Shown here: one piece after another, positions 22,136-62,852 of the stretch | How positions within the stretch are numbered: the stretch's first letter is position 1 | Layout of the letters: every line of letters begins with the position of its first letter | DNA from: Mimachlamys varia | Lineage: Eukaryota > Mollusca > Bivalvia > Pectinida > Pectinidae | Reading direction: 5' to 3' | DNA length: 64,000 nucleotides | NCBI GenBank assembly: GCA_947623455.1 | Contig: OX392527.1 | Coordinates: forward strand, 53,302,401 to 53,366,400 | Translations under genes and position numbers: made by a program | Notes under the pieces: model-generated | The model's input: only the letters and a program-made list of their open reading frames with translations | Told to the model about the DNA's origin: nothing | Database searches by the model: none

Positions 22136-23891
22136 AGTTGGAAATGGTATGTTTTATTAACAATAAACCTGTATTCTGTTCACTGACATAAAATGAACAT
22201 AATTAATTGAAAAAGAAAATCCCACATTACCATTCCATCCCACCCTTGTAGATCAGGTCTCTCTTCCAGTTAGATGATGCTGTTTAGTTCCAACATAGAC
22301 AGGTTCTCTATGATGATCTACTGCTAATCAAGTTGCACACAAATAATTTCTTTCTGCATGTCAACCCTCATTAAAATTCAATTATGGCCTATTTAAACTG
22401 TCTAAATTTCTGAAGGAAATAACATGAGGACACAATGAACCCATTATTACATACAGACATACAAAATGTAGTTACGCTGTACAATGTTCGACTTCAGTTT
22501 TCTTTTGATCACTGCTGATAGTATTTCTTACCCAGACGGTTTCACCGACAATGAACGAGGGGAAGTAACTCCATCACTAGTGACCAAGCTAGCAGTATGT
22601 CGGCGAAATGTTTGGGAAGAAATACTAACAGCAGTGAACAAAAGAAAATCTGAATTCATACATATTTCCTGCTGAATGGACCTCTTCGGTGATACTGTAC
22701 ACAGCAATTAACATATATCTTGTGTAGCACCTTGTAATGTATATTAGGTGTGTGCAGAGTAGAATTGTCACAAAATGATATTTTCGTGTATATAGACAGA
22801 AGAGTATGCTTGTAACAAAGACAATGTGTCTTACGGGAGGTGTGTGTAAAATCTCGGTGTAAATTGATTCTGATTTCCTCTGTAAAACAAATTTGACTTT
22901 TCTTTTTGTGGATTTCGGACACCACCACAACTTAAATTGTCACAAACAAGTCAATCACAGTGCAACTGTTACATCACATAAACAACACTTGAAATCTTTT
23001 TATTGGCTACAGTACCAATACTATTGAAGTTATAGGATCCCATAAGATATGCATTCCCCTTCTCGCCCTTATACCAGATTAAGAAACAAAAAATGCAGGA
23101 CGATTATGCAAAGAAATGCTCTACAATGTCAGAGGTAATATTGTGTCTAATTCGGGGATCTTTACTACATGTACTATAGAACATACAGACACCTTTTTAT
23201 CCGTTTTAAAGAATGAGTGATTGGTTTTCTTTTAAATGTAACATTTTTGGGAAGACTGGCAGACCAAAAATTCATGTCATGTCATATGTCTTATTACTTC
23301 CAGATTTTAAGAATGTTGGAATGCAATCAATGTATTTTGCCTCATGCACAGTATAAACGTTTTAATTTTTTCTCTCCAATTTCACATCAAAAGTAAAAAC
23401 TTAATCTACTTTCTATATTGAACATATTGTAATGCTGTGCTGTATTCATTACCAGCTCTATGCAATCCCCCCACCCCCTCCAATAATTAAACCTGAAATA
23501 GATATGCTTTAATAGTAGGACTGAAATGACCACCTGACACAGAAATAACTGTTTACTTTCAACCCATCTCTCCATCCAAAATCATGATGTTTTAATGTAT
23601 ACAATCCTTAATGAATACAAGTGGATCAGATAGAATACATAAATGTAATGCTTTACCTTATCTTGACATTACACAATTAAGTAGTGTACAGTCAAATTAA
23701 CATTTGCTGTACACAAAATCATCCATGTTGCGAGTACTGAATAATGGATTAACAGTACAACCCTTTGACAGGAGATATTTTTACACAGATTGAAACGCTT
23801 ACAATAACCAATACAGTAACAAAGTTAGATTTCAGTGTGTCATCTTTCAATTGAATGTTCATAAATAAGAATATCTCGTTGTTTCCAGCAT
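22136..23891 (-). other. UBE2I: Probable UBE2I 3' UTR / tail-to-tail intergenic DNA
   Basis: Lies downstream of the UBE2I stop codon on the minus strand. Minus-strand AATAAA signals occur at about 22999-23004 and 22153-22158, so the mRNA could end near either. The exact end cannot be decided from sequence. Confidence 0.35.
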
Positions 23892-23961
23892 TCACAATGA
23901 CGGGTCCTTGAATTTCACAGCCTGAGACTGGACGCGTTTGTCGTATTCCACTCTGTTTTGA
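23892..23961 (-). CDS. UBE2I: UBE2I terminal coding exon 6
   Basis: Encodes [17 protein letters not shown] plus KDPSL and TGA. Starts in phase 2 after a TTTTTCCAG acceptor and completes the Cys codon split with exon 5. Confidence 0.96.
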
Positions 23962-26900
23962 CTGGAAAAATAACACAAATGAAATGTTAAAAGGCTAGTT
24001 AATTATATTCCCATTTTAATGAAATTGAAGTAAATTAAAGCAATAGTTCTACATGATTAACCAACACATTTAAAGACTGGATTTTTGCAAAGTCATCTTC
24101 GGAATCCCAAGTGACACTTCTGTTAGAATGTATATTTGTGTCCCCTGGGCTTGAACAGAGAGAGAGAGATTCAGAGATTTTAACCAATCAGAATGGTCAT
24201 TTTTGTAGCACTAGGATAGAACAATTTACCTAGGTATACTTGGTATATTTCTGTAGGTATAAAGTTATGTCAATGTCTGGTAGGGCTTATTTTCCCTTAT
24301 GTTGTTCAAACATAATTCACAGGTTTTCTTGGCAGGCGATGCTGGCACTAATTGCCTGCCACTATGTTGATTTGTATTGTATACAGTAGCTTAAAATGGG
24401 ATATCCCTGCCAGATGTAGTCACTGATGAAAGAAGTGATATGATTGGCTACTATTCTAGTACAAACACAAGAACTGTAAGCCAATAACTAATACTCCCCT
24501 CTCCCCCTCTTTTGCAATAAATACTTGTATAACATAGTGACCTGGTTACCATGGCAACTCAAATATTTTCCTTAAAATAACCTGCATTCATGGTCCCTTG
24601 TGTCCCTGTGTAGCTTCATTGAAATTTGTTCACTGGTTCAGGAGGAGTTGGTTGGGCAAAATTTTACAACAAAACCTGTTTATCGTGACCTAGTTACCAT
24701 GATAACCTAAATTTCTGCTAAAAACTATCTGCTTGCATATGTGCACATAGTTCCTAACATCCGTGTGTAGTTCTAATTACATTGGTTCACATAGGTTCAA
24801 GAGGAGTTATCCTGATAAAGTTTTCCACAGGGCTTTTTCTCACCTGTTTGGGATGGGACCTTTTTGTCTTATATTGGGAAGGAAATTGGTGAATTGGGAA
24901 AGATTTTTTCAACAGTAAACTGCAAATTTTAGGAATTATGAAATTTTCCATACGGAATGGGGCCAATTAACATTTTGGGTAATGTGGACTAGTTACCATG
25001 ACACTAATATTTCCGCAGAAAAATACCCTTCATGCACACTTACACATGGTCCCTGACCTTCCTGTGTAGTTTTATTAAAATAGGTTCGTATATTTGGACA
25101 AAATGTTCCTAAAAACCAAGAATAGTGACCTGGTTACCATGGCAATCAAAATTTCGGAAAATAAAACCATGTATGTATATCTACATATGGTGCCAAACAT
25201 TCCTGTGTAGTTTCATTGAAAATTGGTCCATAGGTTTCCGGACAAAATGTTTCCACAGACAGCCAGACGAACATGTAGACTGATTCTCTGTTCTCTGCCC
25301 AGGGGACACATACATTCCCGTTGATGTGGGTTTTCCGATGATGGCATACAGTATAGTATGAACAAGAGGTTTATTCAATGCTAATTACATTATTCAAAAA
25401 TATTCAGCAGTATACAGTGTACCCTCGACCTATCGCCACCCAAATCTACTGCCACCCTCGCATACCGCAACCAAAACCTCTAGAACAGATTTCCCTTCTA
25501 TATAATTCCCTCGTTAAGTTTGCCACCCTCTCATATCGCCATCTATCGCCATCTGCCACAACCTTTAAAATACATTTCCCTCGATGGTAACGCCATTTTG
25601 TTCTGTTTTTGGAGATCAAGGGAATCTTTAGTGTGCCATTTGGAATGGCATGCAGCAAAAACAGATCAATAACTTTTTTCAGATATAAATTTGAATCAAT
25701 GTAGATCTATATGACGATATAATACTAAGCTTGTTTTTAATTAAATGTTGTAAATGCAATCTATTATGCAATTTAATTCTTGGTAATAATTTTCATAATT
25801 CGATACTATCGCCAACCTCGTTATACCGCGAACGAAAGGTGGCGGTATAACAAGGGTACACTGTATATTAACTTTTCTCATTTATCTTTAATAAGAATGC
25901 AAGAAATAAATGCATTAGAGGAAAGAACTGTCTGAGGTTAAAAACTAATATGTCTCCAATATATTTTGCAAGACTTTGATTTTCACCATTGATCAACCTT
26001 TATTGTAAATTGACAATAGTTAAGTTCACCCATATGAAGAACAAATGTTACCAATAAACTGTGTATGCTTCAGCTTGAGCTGGATCCTTGATGTTCGGTT
26101 CAGTTAAAAGTTCTTGAATTCCGAGAAGAATCTGAAATGTAACCATTAAAATATCATTACAAGAGCTGTGTTACGCAAAGGGGTTGGTGATATGATACTT
26201 ATCGCGATACAATTAATGCTTATCATGATATACATGTATGAGAAACCAACAAACTGTCTAACAATGAATATTCCATTGCCAATTTAACATCTGTACCAAC
26301 AAGTCACATTTAAAGCTACTTTTGTGGAAATAATACGAATAAAGGCCAATCAATACATGAAATAGTTCTTATTTTGTTTATTTCCTGTTTTGTTTTCAAC
26401 TGATTAAGTTTGCATTTGACTCTGTGATTGAATTCGCATGTGTACAGTTAAATTTGATTGTCGTTTGAAACATAGACTTTAACTTAATTTTTGCCTGTTT
26501 AGATACTGTAGAGGCCATTAATGAAGCACTGGACTGAGATTTAACATTACTATATGCATTGATGTCAGTGTCATAGCAATTTTGTCGTGGTGTTGCAAAT
26601 GTGTTGTGTTTGTCGTATTCCGGGAATACTTGAGCCCTTTCCCTCTTTCATTACAATAAAACCACTCTTGCTTTAAGTAGATCTTAATTTAAAATAAGTC
26701 AAACAAGCGGCTTTGAAAGTAGCTAGAGCAGCGACAAGTTTCTGTTCAACCCCCTTCTCTGCTCATCGGCCATGATGGTTACGTAATGCGACAAAGGGGA
26801 TACTCATTTCAGGTATCATGATACCAAACCAACCCGAACAATGAATCAATGTCCCGCAATATGATACATCAATGAATCATTATACCACTAATAATTACAA

Positions 26901-29900
26901 ATGATGAACTATTAAGATGTCAACAAGAGGCCCATGGGCCTTAACAGTCATCTGACTATATGTAATATTTGTTGGTTATTGCTAAAATATTAACATATTT
27001 GACCACTGTGACCTTGAAAGTGGATCAAGGTCATTCATTTCAAAAAGGATCAGGTATGATGGCTGTAGGTCTGATGACCTAACAAAAGATTTTCGCACCC
27101 ATCATCAATGATTTTCATTTGTTTTCAAAAGATGGATCCCCTCTTTTTTCTTTCATATATATATTTATCTTAGTTATAAAATTTTAGAATTTCTCATAAA
27201 ATACTAGAAATGTCTGTGAGACATAAATGCCCCCTTCCCCATATGAAATTAGTTCTTCACGGTTATTATGTATGCGAAGTTTGATGATAATCGGATCAGT
27301 AGTTATTTAAATAAGCTGGTTACATTACCATGGGACGGGGCGCTACGGACAACACTATATGGGTAACACTTTACCCCCATTTCATGGCGGGGGCATAATT
27401 TAAAATCAATAATAAAAGTTGAAAGATGGTTTCTTGTAAACTTCATAGTCAACTACAAGATGGCTGGGTGTTGGCCATGTTTTTTCACAGATCAGCTTAA
27501 AAACTTGACTATGCATAACTAGGGACCAAGGGGATCTGAGAAAGATTGTGAGCTATAAACTGAAAACTTTTTTATAATGTGAGTGAACAACAGGGGATCG
27601 TAAGTCTAATGTGATCTAAAATGGCTTAGTTTCTTCCTGACAATGGAAATAGCAAAAATCTAACAATAGTTTGACCTTTTCATAGCTTCTCTCTAATATT
27701 CCAATGTTATACAGTTTACAGATCAACAGTGTCACCTGTCTTATTGTGACGGCAGGTCTCCAGTCTTTCTCCTCGTCAAGTAATGATAAACACACTGTTC
27801 CTGATGGGTATACATTTGGGTGGAATAACGGTGGTTCAAATTTACCTGTAATCAAAACAGAACATAGAATTCAATTAATTGAATTACAGATCATATAACA
27901 ATACCTGAATACATTGGCAGCTATTGTTTTTTGGCAGGCATTGCAATATACCCCAGTGGAGAATGGACAAAATCAAGTTACATGTACATATAGTTTCCCA
28001 AATTTTTAACCGGTATGATCATGGTTCTTCTTAATTAAGTAGAATCATATACAATGTACATTAACTTTAGTGGTAGTTAATAGTTGAATTAATTTGAAAA
28101 CCAATTTTTATATAGACTTGAACAAATCAACAAGAGGCCCAATGGGTCTGCATCGTTCACCTGGTATGCATGATTATCTCACATTTGTAATCCTAACAGT
28201 GGCCTCTTATCAAATTACAGGGACAAGAGATCCCAGAGGGATATTAGCACCAACCACAAACAACCTTTATTTGTTCGTTAATTGTTGGATCTTTTCCCTT
28301 CTTTTCTCTTACATGTACTTAATTTCAGTTCTATAAAATTTGAGAATTCCTCTAAAGACAAGAGGCCCAAGGCACCTGAGTAATGTTATAGGTATGGTAC
28401 TACAGTAACTCAATTTTAATGATGAAATCAACATGTAAACTAGGTGAAATATAACATTTGTCATGCCATTACAGGAAAAGAATTTTGAAACTTTTGAAAT
28501 GATTGTCACGAAGTAGGAATAATTTCCTTAAAGAATATGGACAAAATATACCCTAAAGTGTTATTTCCCAATATAAACTACAGTAAACTTTACCGGGACC
28601 CTCTCTGATGGAGAGAGCCCAGGAACACTGAAATTTACAAATTAAACAAAGCCCCTGATGATCATTCTATCCATGTAGTGAAATAGGCTGAAGTACCTCC
28701 CCGTCTGGAGAAGAACATTTTTTAAAATTTAGGACAATTTTCCATTTTGGGCGCCGCCCTGGCCCTTGGGTAGGGGCAGGAATCCAAATTTTACAGCTTG
28801 ATTCCATCTTTTTCCAAGGATGATTGGTTAAAAGTAGGAATAATGCCTACTTAAAATGTTATTTCCCTATATAAACTATAGTAAACTGTACCCCCTCCCT
28901 GAGGGGGAATGGATAGCCCGGGAGTACAGTAAATTTACAAATTAAATAATCTGATACAAAGCAAAAAAGATCCATCCAGTGTCTCTCAGGATATAACAGT
29001 AAAAAATTTTCATTGTTGTCAAAATCTAAGATGGCCGTCTGACAGCCGTATAACAGTTAACTAGGCACCAAGGGGAACATGCATATATAGTATTGGGAAA
29101 GATCCATCCAGATATTTTCATTGTCAAAATGCAAGATGGCCACTTCTCAGCCTCACTGGAAATAAGAAATCCAGTTGCATCACAGCTTGTCACACATGAT
29201 GCCAGAAATTGGTTACTCGTGTGTTACAATCTAGATACAATATAGAACCCAAAACATGACCCTCAAGAAAGGGAAGCAACTTGTCAATGGAATACTTACA
29301 CTTTGGTGGAGAACTTGGATAATCCTCTTTGAATAACATTCTCAGAGCAAAAAGACCAGATTCCCAGCTTGTCTTTAATGCAAAAGAAATCTTAGTTACA
29401 AATGAATTGGTGAATATTTACAGTTGTTTGTACATGCAGTGATTCAGATTGGGCTCGGCCATCGGCAAATGGCCGATTGAAAATGCAAATCGCCGAGAAA
29501 AATATCTTTCATGGGACATAAGGGCCGGTAGTTTTTTATTTTATCAGACTAAATGGCCGTTGAATTATCAGTTGCAAAAGACAGCTGAAAGTATTTTTGT
29601 CTAAAGTCAAAATATCTGTCGAAATACGATCGTTTGTCTATTTCCTGAACTTCAGTACAGCGATCAAACATAACCAAACTGTTATCACTCAGGCGCTTGT
29701 TACCATTTTATGTCATTGTAAGCTTTTACAAACGTTTGGACAATGTAAAAAAATAACTGCTATCACTTGAGCGCTTTTACTTTGCTGCAATAGTAACGAT
29801 CTTTTGTAAGTGTTCAGAAGATACAGAAAAAAAACATTGGACCTGAAAAACGAAAATTGCTGGTAGAGGGTCAGAAAACGTTGTTTTCTTTTGGAGTATC

Positions 29901-32530
29901 GAGACCCGACAGACCTCAACAAGAGAAAGAAGCCTTAGAGGAATCATGCACTGAAGAAACTGCTACATCGACGGCACCAAGAAAATTTCAGCACAAGGCC
30001 TAAACTTTTTTGTAGTTCCGGACAAAATGGCCTAAGAAAATTTCAGCATTTAGGACATCTGTCCTTTAGTAAGACAGGCCAATTTGAATCACTGTACATG
30101 CATTTGTTTTCATTAGGATAAACATGTTAACGTTCTTTCAAAAATGATAGATACATACAGAGACAACTAAAAGTAGATCAAACTTGAATACTGACATTTG
30201 TATCCAACATATACATCTTTCATGATTCAACACATACATTTTATAAGACGTTGTGAAACAGAAGCTCAAAATGTTCACAAGCTCCAAAATTCTAGCTAAC
30301 ATCCCCAGTCTTAATCTTTACATCCCTGCACCATCAAAGCAGTGCTTACCTTCCCCACCAGTAACATAAAATCGGAGATTTTCCATCACTGTATAATATT
30401 GCAAAGTTTTGAATTTATTTGACCAGAATCTGAGTCCAAACAAAATCTTAAGCCACTTATTTGGTGTTTTGACTATCATTATCTACAGGTCATTTGACAA
30501 AATGTTGGTCAATATCCACCAAAACGTTTCAGAGGAGATGTTTATATCATCTACAAGGTTTTGCACTCTTTGACCCCTTATATTTATGGCTCCATCTTTT
30601 ACATGTGTAGATGTATACTTCATAGAATGTCAATGAGAATCCAACAGTATCTTTCTTATATAACATTATGGGAAGGTTTTGCACAATATTGTGTGTCTTC
30701 AACAAGCTAACAGTTAGTGTTACATGCAACACACGTCCCCTGCCTTCAATTAAATTTTCTAAGCAACATATAGACCTTGATAGCAATGAACAGATGTGTC
30801 ATTTTATCAATAATTTCTGAACTGTTTTATAGGGCTGAACGTAAAATGAAAATATGGTGACCTTTTGACCCACTCTGTATTACCTATTAAGCTAACATTA
30901 CCCCCATTTAATTACAGATCTCCCCCTTCCTTTAAGTTTTGTTTGGTTCAAGATCACTGACCCTGATGGATGCCATCCACCACAATTTGAAAATCGAAGA
31001 AGACGAAAATGTTGTTTATGGACAATGCAGGACATAAGAAGAAGGGTAATCGTGAGAACACAGAACACCTATTAAAGTAACTCTGTCTGTGATTATCTAA
31101 AAATGTATTACCCCTCTTTTCCCTGGAATTGCACATTCCCAGTTCAGGAGATTGAGTGTTCCATCAGGATTCTTTGTTGGTCTGGCCACAAATCCCTGAG
31201 AAAAGCAAGAAATTATCAACAGGATTTATAAATGGAAACAAGTTTAACATTAGCTCTGACAATTTTATACCTTCTTACCCTTAGTGGTTAACTGTGACAT
31301 TTGAACTTGTAATTTGTATCACTCATAAATAATCCCAAAAAGTATGAATTTACTGAGGGGATCAAGGTTTCAGTCAAACATGACATTTGAACCAAAATCA
31401 GCTATACAAATTCATCTTGGTATCAGTTACTTCAAGAAATGGTGATAACAAACTTTCATGTCAAAAGTCAACATGGTCATCTTTGAGCCATTTTGTTTTT
31501 CTGACGAGTCCAAAAATCGAAAGGGCACAAACAGGGAATAAGGGGAACCTACATATATGCAATTTGATAAAGATCCATTCAGTACTTCTCAAGAAATAGC
31601 GATAACAAGAACTGTTCAAGGATGGACGGACCATGGACGAAGGATGATTTGAATAGCTTACCATATGATGATGGTGGGCTTAAAATAAACAAGCAGAAAT
31701 TGGATAATATTTGTTGTTGTGATTGCATGGAAATGTTAATCAAGGGGCCATAACTCTGCAAATAAAGTTAGCCAAAAGTGGCATCAAACTTGGTCTAGCC
31801 TGTAAGGCAATTAACTTTATTACCAAGTTTCAAGGAAATTGGATAATATTTGTTGCTGTTATTGCACGGAAACAGCAGAAAATGACATGTTTTGTTATGA
31901 AGGGGCATGGTCATGATCATAACACCGCCAAATGTGGCGATCGAACTTGGACGAGCCCTTTGACCTTGTACAACAAAGTTTCAAGAAAATCGAATATTAT
32001 TAATTTTGTTGCCGCTATTGCACAGAAACAATGTGTGGCAGATGGACAGACCCAAATTATAATCCCCTGTTTCAGTGAAAGCTGGGCGGGGACTTTCAAG
32101 TGTTTGGTTGTCAAGCGATAGGAGTCCCCTATCGGCAGCAAACAACAAGAAATGTAAGTCCAAGGCCCATAATTCTACTTAAAGTACTGCAAACTAACTT
32201 AATTTCAAATGAAACAACTATTTTGCAGCGATTTAATTTCATGATAAATCCTATGTACTGTACAGTACATACAGCACTCCTTCAGTTGTCAGTTATACCT
32301 CTGATTGAAACTATCCTACTTTGGGACTCATTAACATTTTTTATTGCTTTTTTTTTGTATATCAGTTAAACACAAATATGTATCAAAATGTGTATGAAGA
32401 TTGTATTTGTCAATTTTATTCAAAAGACATATTTTTTGCACATTAGATTTTCATGTAGACTTACAAAAGGATGATCTTTTCGCCAAGCTTTCCTTTCTTC
32501 AGATAGTCGAGCTAAAGCAATTCCAGACAT
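23892..32530 (-). CDS. UBE2I: SUMO-conjugating enzyme UBC9 (gene span, 6 coding exons)
   Basis: Encodes the single E2 of the SUMO pathway, which receives SUMO from SAE1/UBA2 as a thioester and transfers it to lysines of mostly nuclear targets. In transcript order the exons are 32530-32465, 31195-31112, 29372-29300, 27845-27736, 26131-26052 and 23961-23892. All phases match, giving 160 aa against 158 in human. The UBC fold is complete: [15 protein letters not shown] carries the HPN motif (His83-Asn85) and the catalytic cysteine at residue 93, the same number as in vertebrate UBC9 (codon 27792-27790). Asp127 in the [14 protein letters not shown] segment is also kept, as is the basic N-terminal helix with [10 protein letters not shown], which binds SUMO non-covalently. 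The differences are at the C-terminus (KDPSL instead of APS) and in conservative positions. The gene is divergent from RINT1. Confidence 0.98.
24530..25260 (+). repeat. Degenerate tandem repeat in UBE2I intron 5
   Basis: The phrase GACCTGGTTACCATGGCAA recurs in diverged form near 24540, 24687, 24988 and 25127, each followed by a similar block ending in ...CCTGTGTAGTTTCATT. The spacing is about 140-300 bp, so this is an old, degraded repeat. Confidence 0.65.
25413..25865. mobile_element. Tc1/mariner-type MITE in UBE2I intron 5
   Basis: Terminal inverted repeats TACAGTGTACCCTCG and CAAGGGTACACTGTA bound a 453-bp element flanked by TA on both sides (25411-25412, 25866-25867). A TA duplication and short repeats of this kind are typical of Tc1/mariner-related non-autonomous elements. 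Internal text contains repeated CTATCGCCAYC blocks and no transposase. Confidence 0.8.
26052..26131 (-). CDS. UBE2I: UBE2I coding exon 5
   Basis: Encodes [20 protein letters not shown] and EAYTVY, including Asp127. Acceptor ACATTTCAG, donor GTAACA, phase 2. Confidence 0.97.
26132..27735. other. UBE2I: UBE2I intron 4
   Basis: Contains an interspersed repeat beginning CAACAAGAGGCCCATGGGCC at about 26923, whose core phrase also appears at about 28129 and 28361 in the next intron. The remainder is unremarkable AT-rich sequence. Confidence 0.6.
27736..27845 (-). CDS. UBE2I: UBE2I coding exon 4, active site
   Basis: Encodes [20 protein letters not shown] with catalytic Cys93 and [10 protein letters not shown]. 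Acceptor ATTACAG, donor GTGACA, phase 0. Confidence 0.98.
27846..29299. other. UBE2I: UBE2I intron 3 with interspersed repeats
   Basis: Holds two more CAAGAGGCCCA-type repeat starts (about 28129, 28361) and ACAAGAGATCCCAGAGGGAT at about 28223, which is the reverse of the right end of the 38.5-kb element. Diverged 155-bp-core phrases (AAGATGGCCGTCTGACAG) follow at 29027-29140. Confidence 0.6.
29300..29372 (-). CDS. UBE2I: UBE2I coding exon 3
   Basis: Encodes [20 protein letters not shown] and SPPK; the last base belongs to the Cys75 codon. Acceptor GCATTAAAG (A-rich, not a strong polypyrimidine tract), donor GTAAGT, phase 1. Confidence 0.95.
29373..31111. other. UBE2I: UBE2I intron 2
   Basis: No repeat family or hidden exon recognised on either strand. 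AT-rich with scattered short frames that lack conserved sequence. Confidence 0.5.
31112..31195 (-). CDS. UBE2I: UBE2I coding exon 2
   Basis: Encodes [20 protein letters not shown] and CAIPGKRG. Acceptor TTTTCTCAG, donor GTAATA, phase 0. Confidence 0.96.
31380..32160 (-). repeat. Interspersed-repeat fragments in UBE2I intron 1
   Basis: AAGAAATAGCGATAACAAGA at about 31590, then a GGATGGACGGACC tract and GATGATGGTGGGC at about 31668, are the reverse-oriented left end of the 38.5-kb family. The following 31690-32130 stretch holds three diverged copies of a roughly 125-bp block built around AAATTGGATAATATTTGTTG. Confidence 0.65.
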
Positions 32531-32550
32531 TATCAGTGGTTTTACAGCAT
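32465..32550 (-). CDS. UBE2I: UBE2I first coding exon with short 5' UTR
   Basis: Translation starts at 32530-32528 ([22 protein letters not shown]). Upstream on the minus strand, TATTTTTCAG at 32551 looks like a splice acceptor, so the exon probably starts at 32550 and is preceded by a non-coding 5' exon, as in vertebrate UBE2I. A two-codon upstream frame (ATG CTG TAA, 32550-32542) sits 12 bp before the true start. Donor GTAAGT. Confidence 0.93.
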
Positions 32551-34700
32551 CTGAAAAATATTTTCAAGGTCTTGGTAAGAAGATTAGAACAAAACAATAC
32601 AAAACTTTCACTTGTCAAGTGACATTATGTACAATACAAATGTATACATTCATATTGTCTTGTTTTCAAAAAATTGTGTCTGATATTTTGGATTTTAAGT
32701 TTGTTTAATTTCTATTCCTGTCTTTGAGGACAATAAATATTAATTTACAGAAACATGGCTTAAAATTCCCTGATCCCCACAAACACAAGATTTGAACAAT
32801 TTAATTTTATGATAGCTATATATATTCCGAACTGAACTTTCCTGCCAACCAGCACCTTCCAATCTATGTCTCTATTTAGATTAGTGATATTTCTTGTTCA
32901 ATTAGAGATATCTATTTCATTGTAAATAGCGATATCTGTATTTGAAATATCTCTATTTCAATAACATATATATCACTATTTAAAATGCTGTGTATTAATA
33001 TTACGCGACCATTACTCTTTGCAATACACAAACCGACGAACTTCCTATGTCGTTCTTGACACATTTCTACCACCTGGATTGAATTGTCAAGTATGATTTT
33101 ACACAAGAAAGGCATTTTTAACATCAGATTTTTAACAAAGATCTAATTCTTTGGTATATTTCACAATTTGCCTTGTGATAATGTAGCGTCAATACAATCT
33201 CGACCTGAAAGTTCAGGCTACTCTCCTCAAGTTTATTTATCAGATCCTATCATATTGTGTGGCTTTTATAATTGCAACTTTTTGTGGTTGTGAAAAGATG
33301 ATGCAAATCAGGAATTATTTAACAAAATATCAACTGTTAACAACCGCGAGGATATTTCAAGTCATTCTGAAAATCTCCGAAAAATTAACAATACATAATT
33401 GCGACCAAGTCAAGGTTTTTGCTTGTCCTTGCGTATAGTGTGCACCTCCTTCTTGACACTTTTGATTTTCCCTAAAAAAGTGCACACTATATGCGAGAAA
33501 TTCATTATCTTTATAATCTTCTTTTTGACCCATGGTCACATGCTAGCACTTCCGTTGTAGCACGCTATTCTTCCATCCGCGTAGCTGCAGATGCTTATAA
33601 CATCGGTGATTGGATCTTTATCAGTGTGACTAATTCTAACACAAAATTTCCGGATATGACTCGGAGGCAAAAACAGTAGGGTCGGGGGGTTAAAAATAGG
33701 GACAGTCGAGTTACTGGAAACAAAGCAATTTTTTTTAGGCCTGAACACTGCGTGATCATGACATTTCCTACACTTTCAAGCGTCAAAGTCAGTCAGATGT
33801 CAATGCTGCCAGACAACAGGCATGGCGACTTCAGCAAAAAATTGAGATTTGGAGTCGCCAACGAATACGGATTGATATTTTTTGGTTATTACATACCAGA
33901 GTTCATGCCAAACATTATAGAATTGATCTATTATTGTTTAAAAATATGTTGATAAAATAAACATTTTCAGTGATTCAAAGTGTGTTTTAGTGATTATGTA
34001 ATCAAATAAGTATATCATGGGTGTCTGTGTAATAGTCCAGAATATTTGATTCATGGTACTGGTAATCAATATCTGTAACTCAAATAGATGTAGCTGTAAC
34101 ACAAATAGAGATACTCAGATATCTAACTCAAATAAAGGTATCTGTAACACAAAAAGAGATATCTGTATTTCGAATGAAGATCTATATTCCTCTATTTTCA
34201 GCAGAAAATCTTAGACAATTCTCTTTTTAATACTTGATGTCTGTATTAAAATTAGAGATTTCTTTCATAAAATAGAGAGATCTTCATTTCAATATTGGTA
34301 TTAAAAAAAAAGTCAAAAACCCAAACGGCTTGCCATGGAAATCAGGTTCCCTCACTCTAGGTGTAAATAGCAAAATAACAGAACTATCCTTCAGTGCATA
34401 GATTCCCTTAATTAAAGTGATGGGGATTGGAAGGAAAACGGAAAAACGAGCCATTGAAAAGGTACAAGATCAGTGAAGTAAGAGAAGGAAAATGTACAAA
34501 AAGCGATCGCCAGTCCGACAACACGACTCAGATCATTCTCTGGAGTGGATGGAATATCTGGTTTTGAATTTGATCAAATCTAATTTTAGCAATTACAATT
34601 ATTGAGTGTGGACCAAAAGATAAATTACCAACATGTAGGAATGAACCTTTCTTGAGAATTTCCCTCCAGTCCTCGTTTTATATTCTTGGGGGTGCTTATT
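32551..34700. other. Divergent UBE2I/RINT1 intergenic region
   Basis: Contains two AT-rich degenerate tandem stretches built on AGATATCTGTA-like words (about 32870-33000 and 34075-34300, roughly 22-bp spacing) and a hairpin at 33424-33497 (CGTATAGTGTGCAC / GTGCACACTATATGCG). A non-coding first exon of UBE2I is expected here but cannot be placed. Confidence 0.5.
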
Positions 34701-34704
34701 ATTA

Positions 34705-34716
34705 AATCACGTGACT
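34705..34716 (+). promoter_or_regulatory. Palindromic E-box upstream of RINT1
   Basis: ATCACGTGAC lies about 85 bp upstream of the RINT1 start codon, and a GGACGTGACGTGG (CRE-like) follows at about 34762. TCACGTGA is the preferred site of USF/MITF-TFE type factors. The function is inferred from motif and position. Confidence 0.4.
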
Positions 34717-34797
34717 ACTTTTGTCAAACCTCAAAGCGACCAAGATCGTCTATGACTTCTCGGACGTGACGTGGACTAAGCGAGATTTGAGAGAAAG

Positions 34798-62342
<27,545 letters not shown>

Positions 62343-62431
62343 TAAGAAATCTTGCGTTGTAACAAACTCAGACCTGAAGTCAAGTGCTATCTACCAAAGT
62401 ATGGTCTCTGGTATCTCTCAAAACAAGTTAA

Positions 62432-62820
62432 AGGCCCAATATACGTAACTTCAGGGAAATTTTCATGATTCTGAAAAATTCTGAAAAAAAATTCAGTTGA
62501 TAACCATGCAAAAATAAGCCTACCCCGGTAATACATGGTAAACCTGAGCGGTAACTAACAAGAAACTCTTGACAAAAAAATCTAAAAAATTGAAAATAGT
62601 TCAGGTGGGGCCCACTTAACAAACCGAAGGTAGAACACGGTTCGAAATGGAAGCGTGTTTACAAATAGCGTGTTTCAACTGCTGCTGTACCGGTAACCGC
62701 GAAAGAATTCATCTTGAATATTGCTGATATCAGTTAATCTTAGCTAAATCTATAAATATGATAAGTTATTAGCCTTGATTTTCGCTTCAAGTTTTGCCGA
62801 AAGTTACGTATATTGGGCCT
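62432..62820. mobile_element. piggyBac-like MITE, 389 bp, TTAA target
   Basis: Perfect 20-bp terminal inverted repeats AGGCCCAATATACGTAACTT / AAGTTACGTATATTGGGCCT, flanked by TTAA on both sides (62428-62431 and 62821-62824). A TTAA duplication is the hallmark of piggyBac elements. No transposase is present. It sits about 90 bp beyond the RINT1 stop, possibly within the 3' UTR. Confidence 0.88.
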
Positions 62821-62852
62821 TTAATGATCAAGGTGAATTTTACAATAATAAT

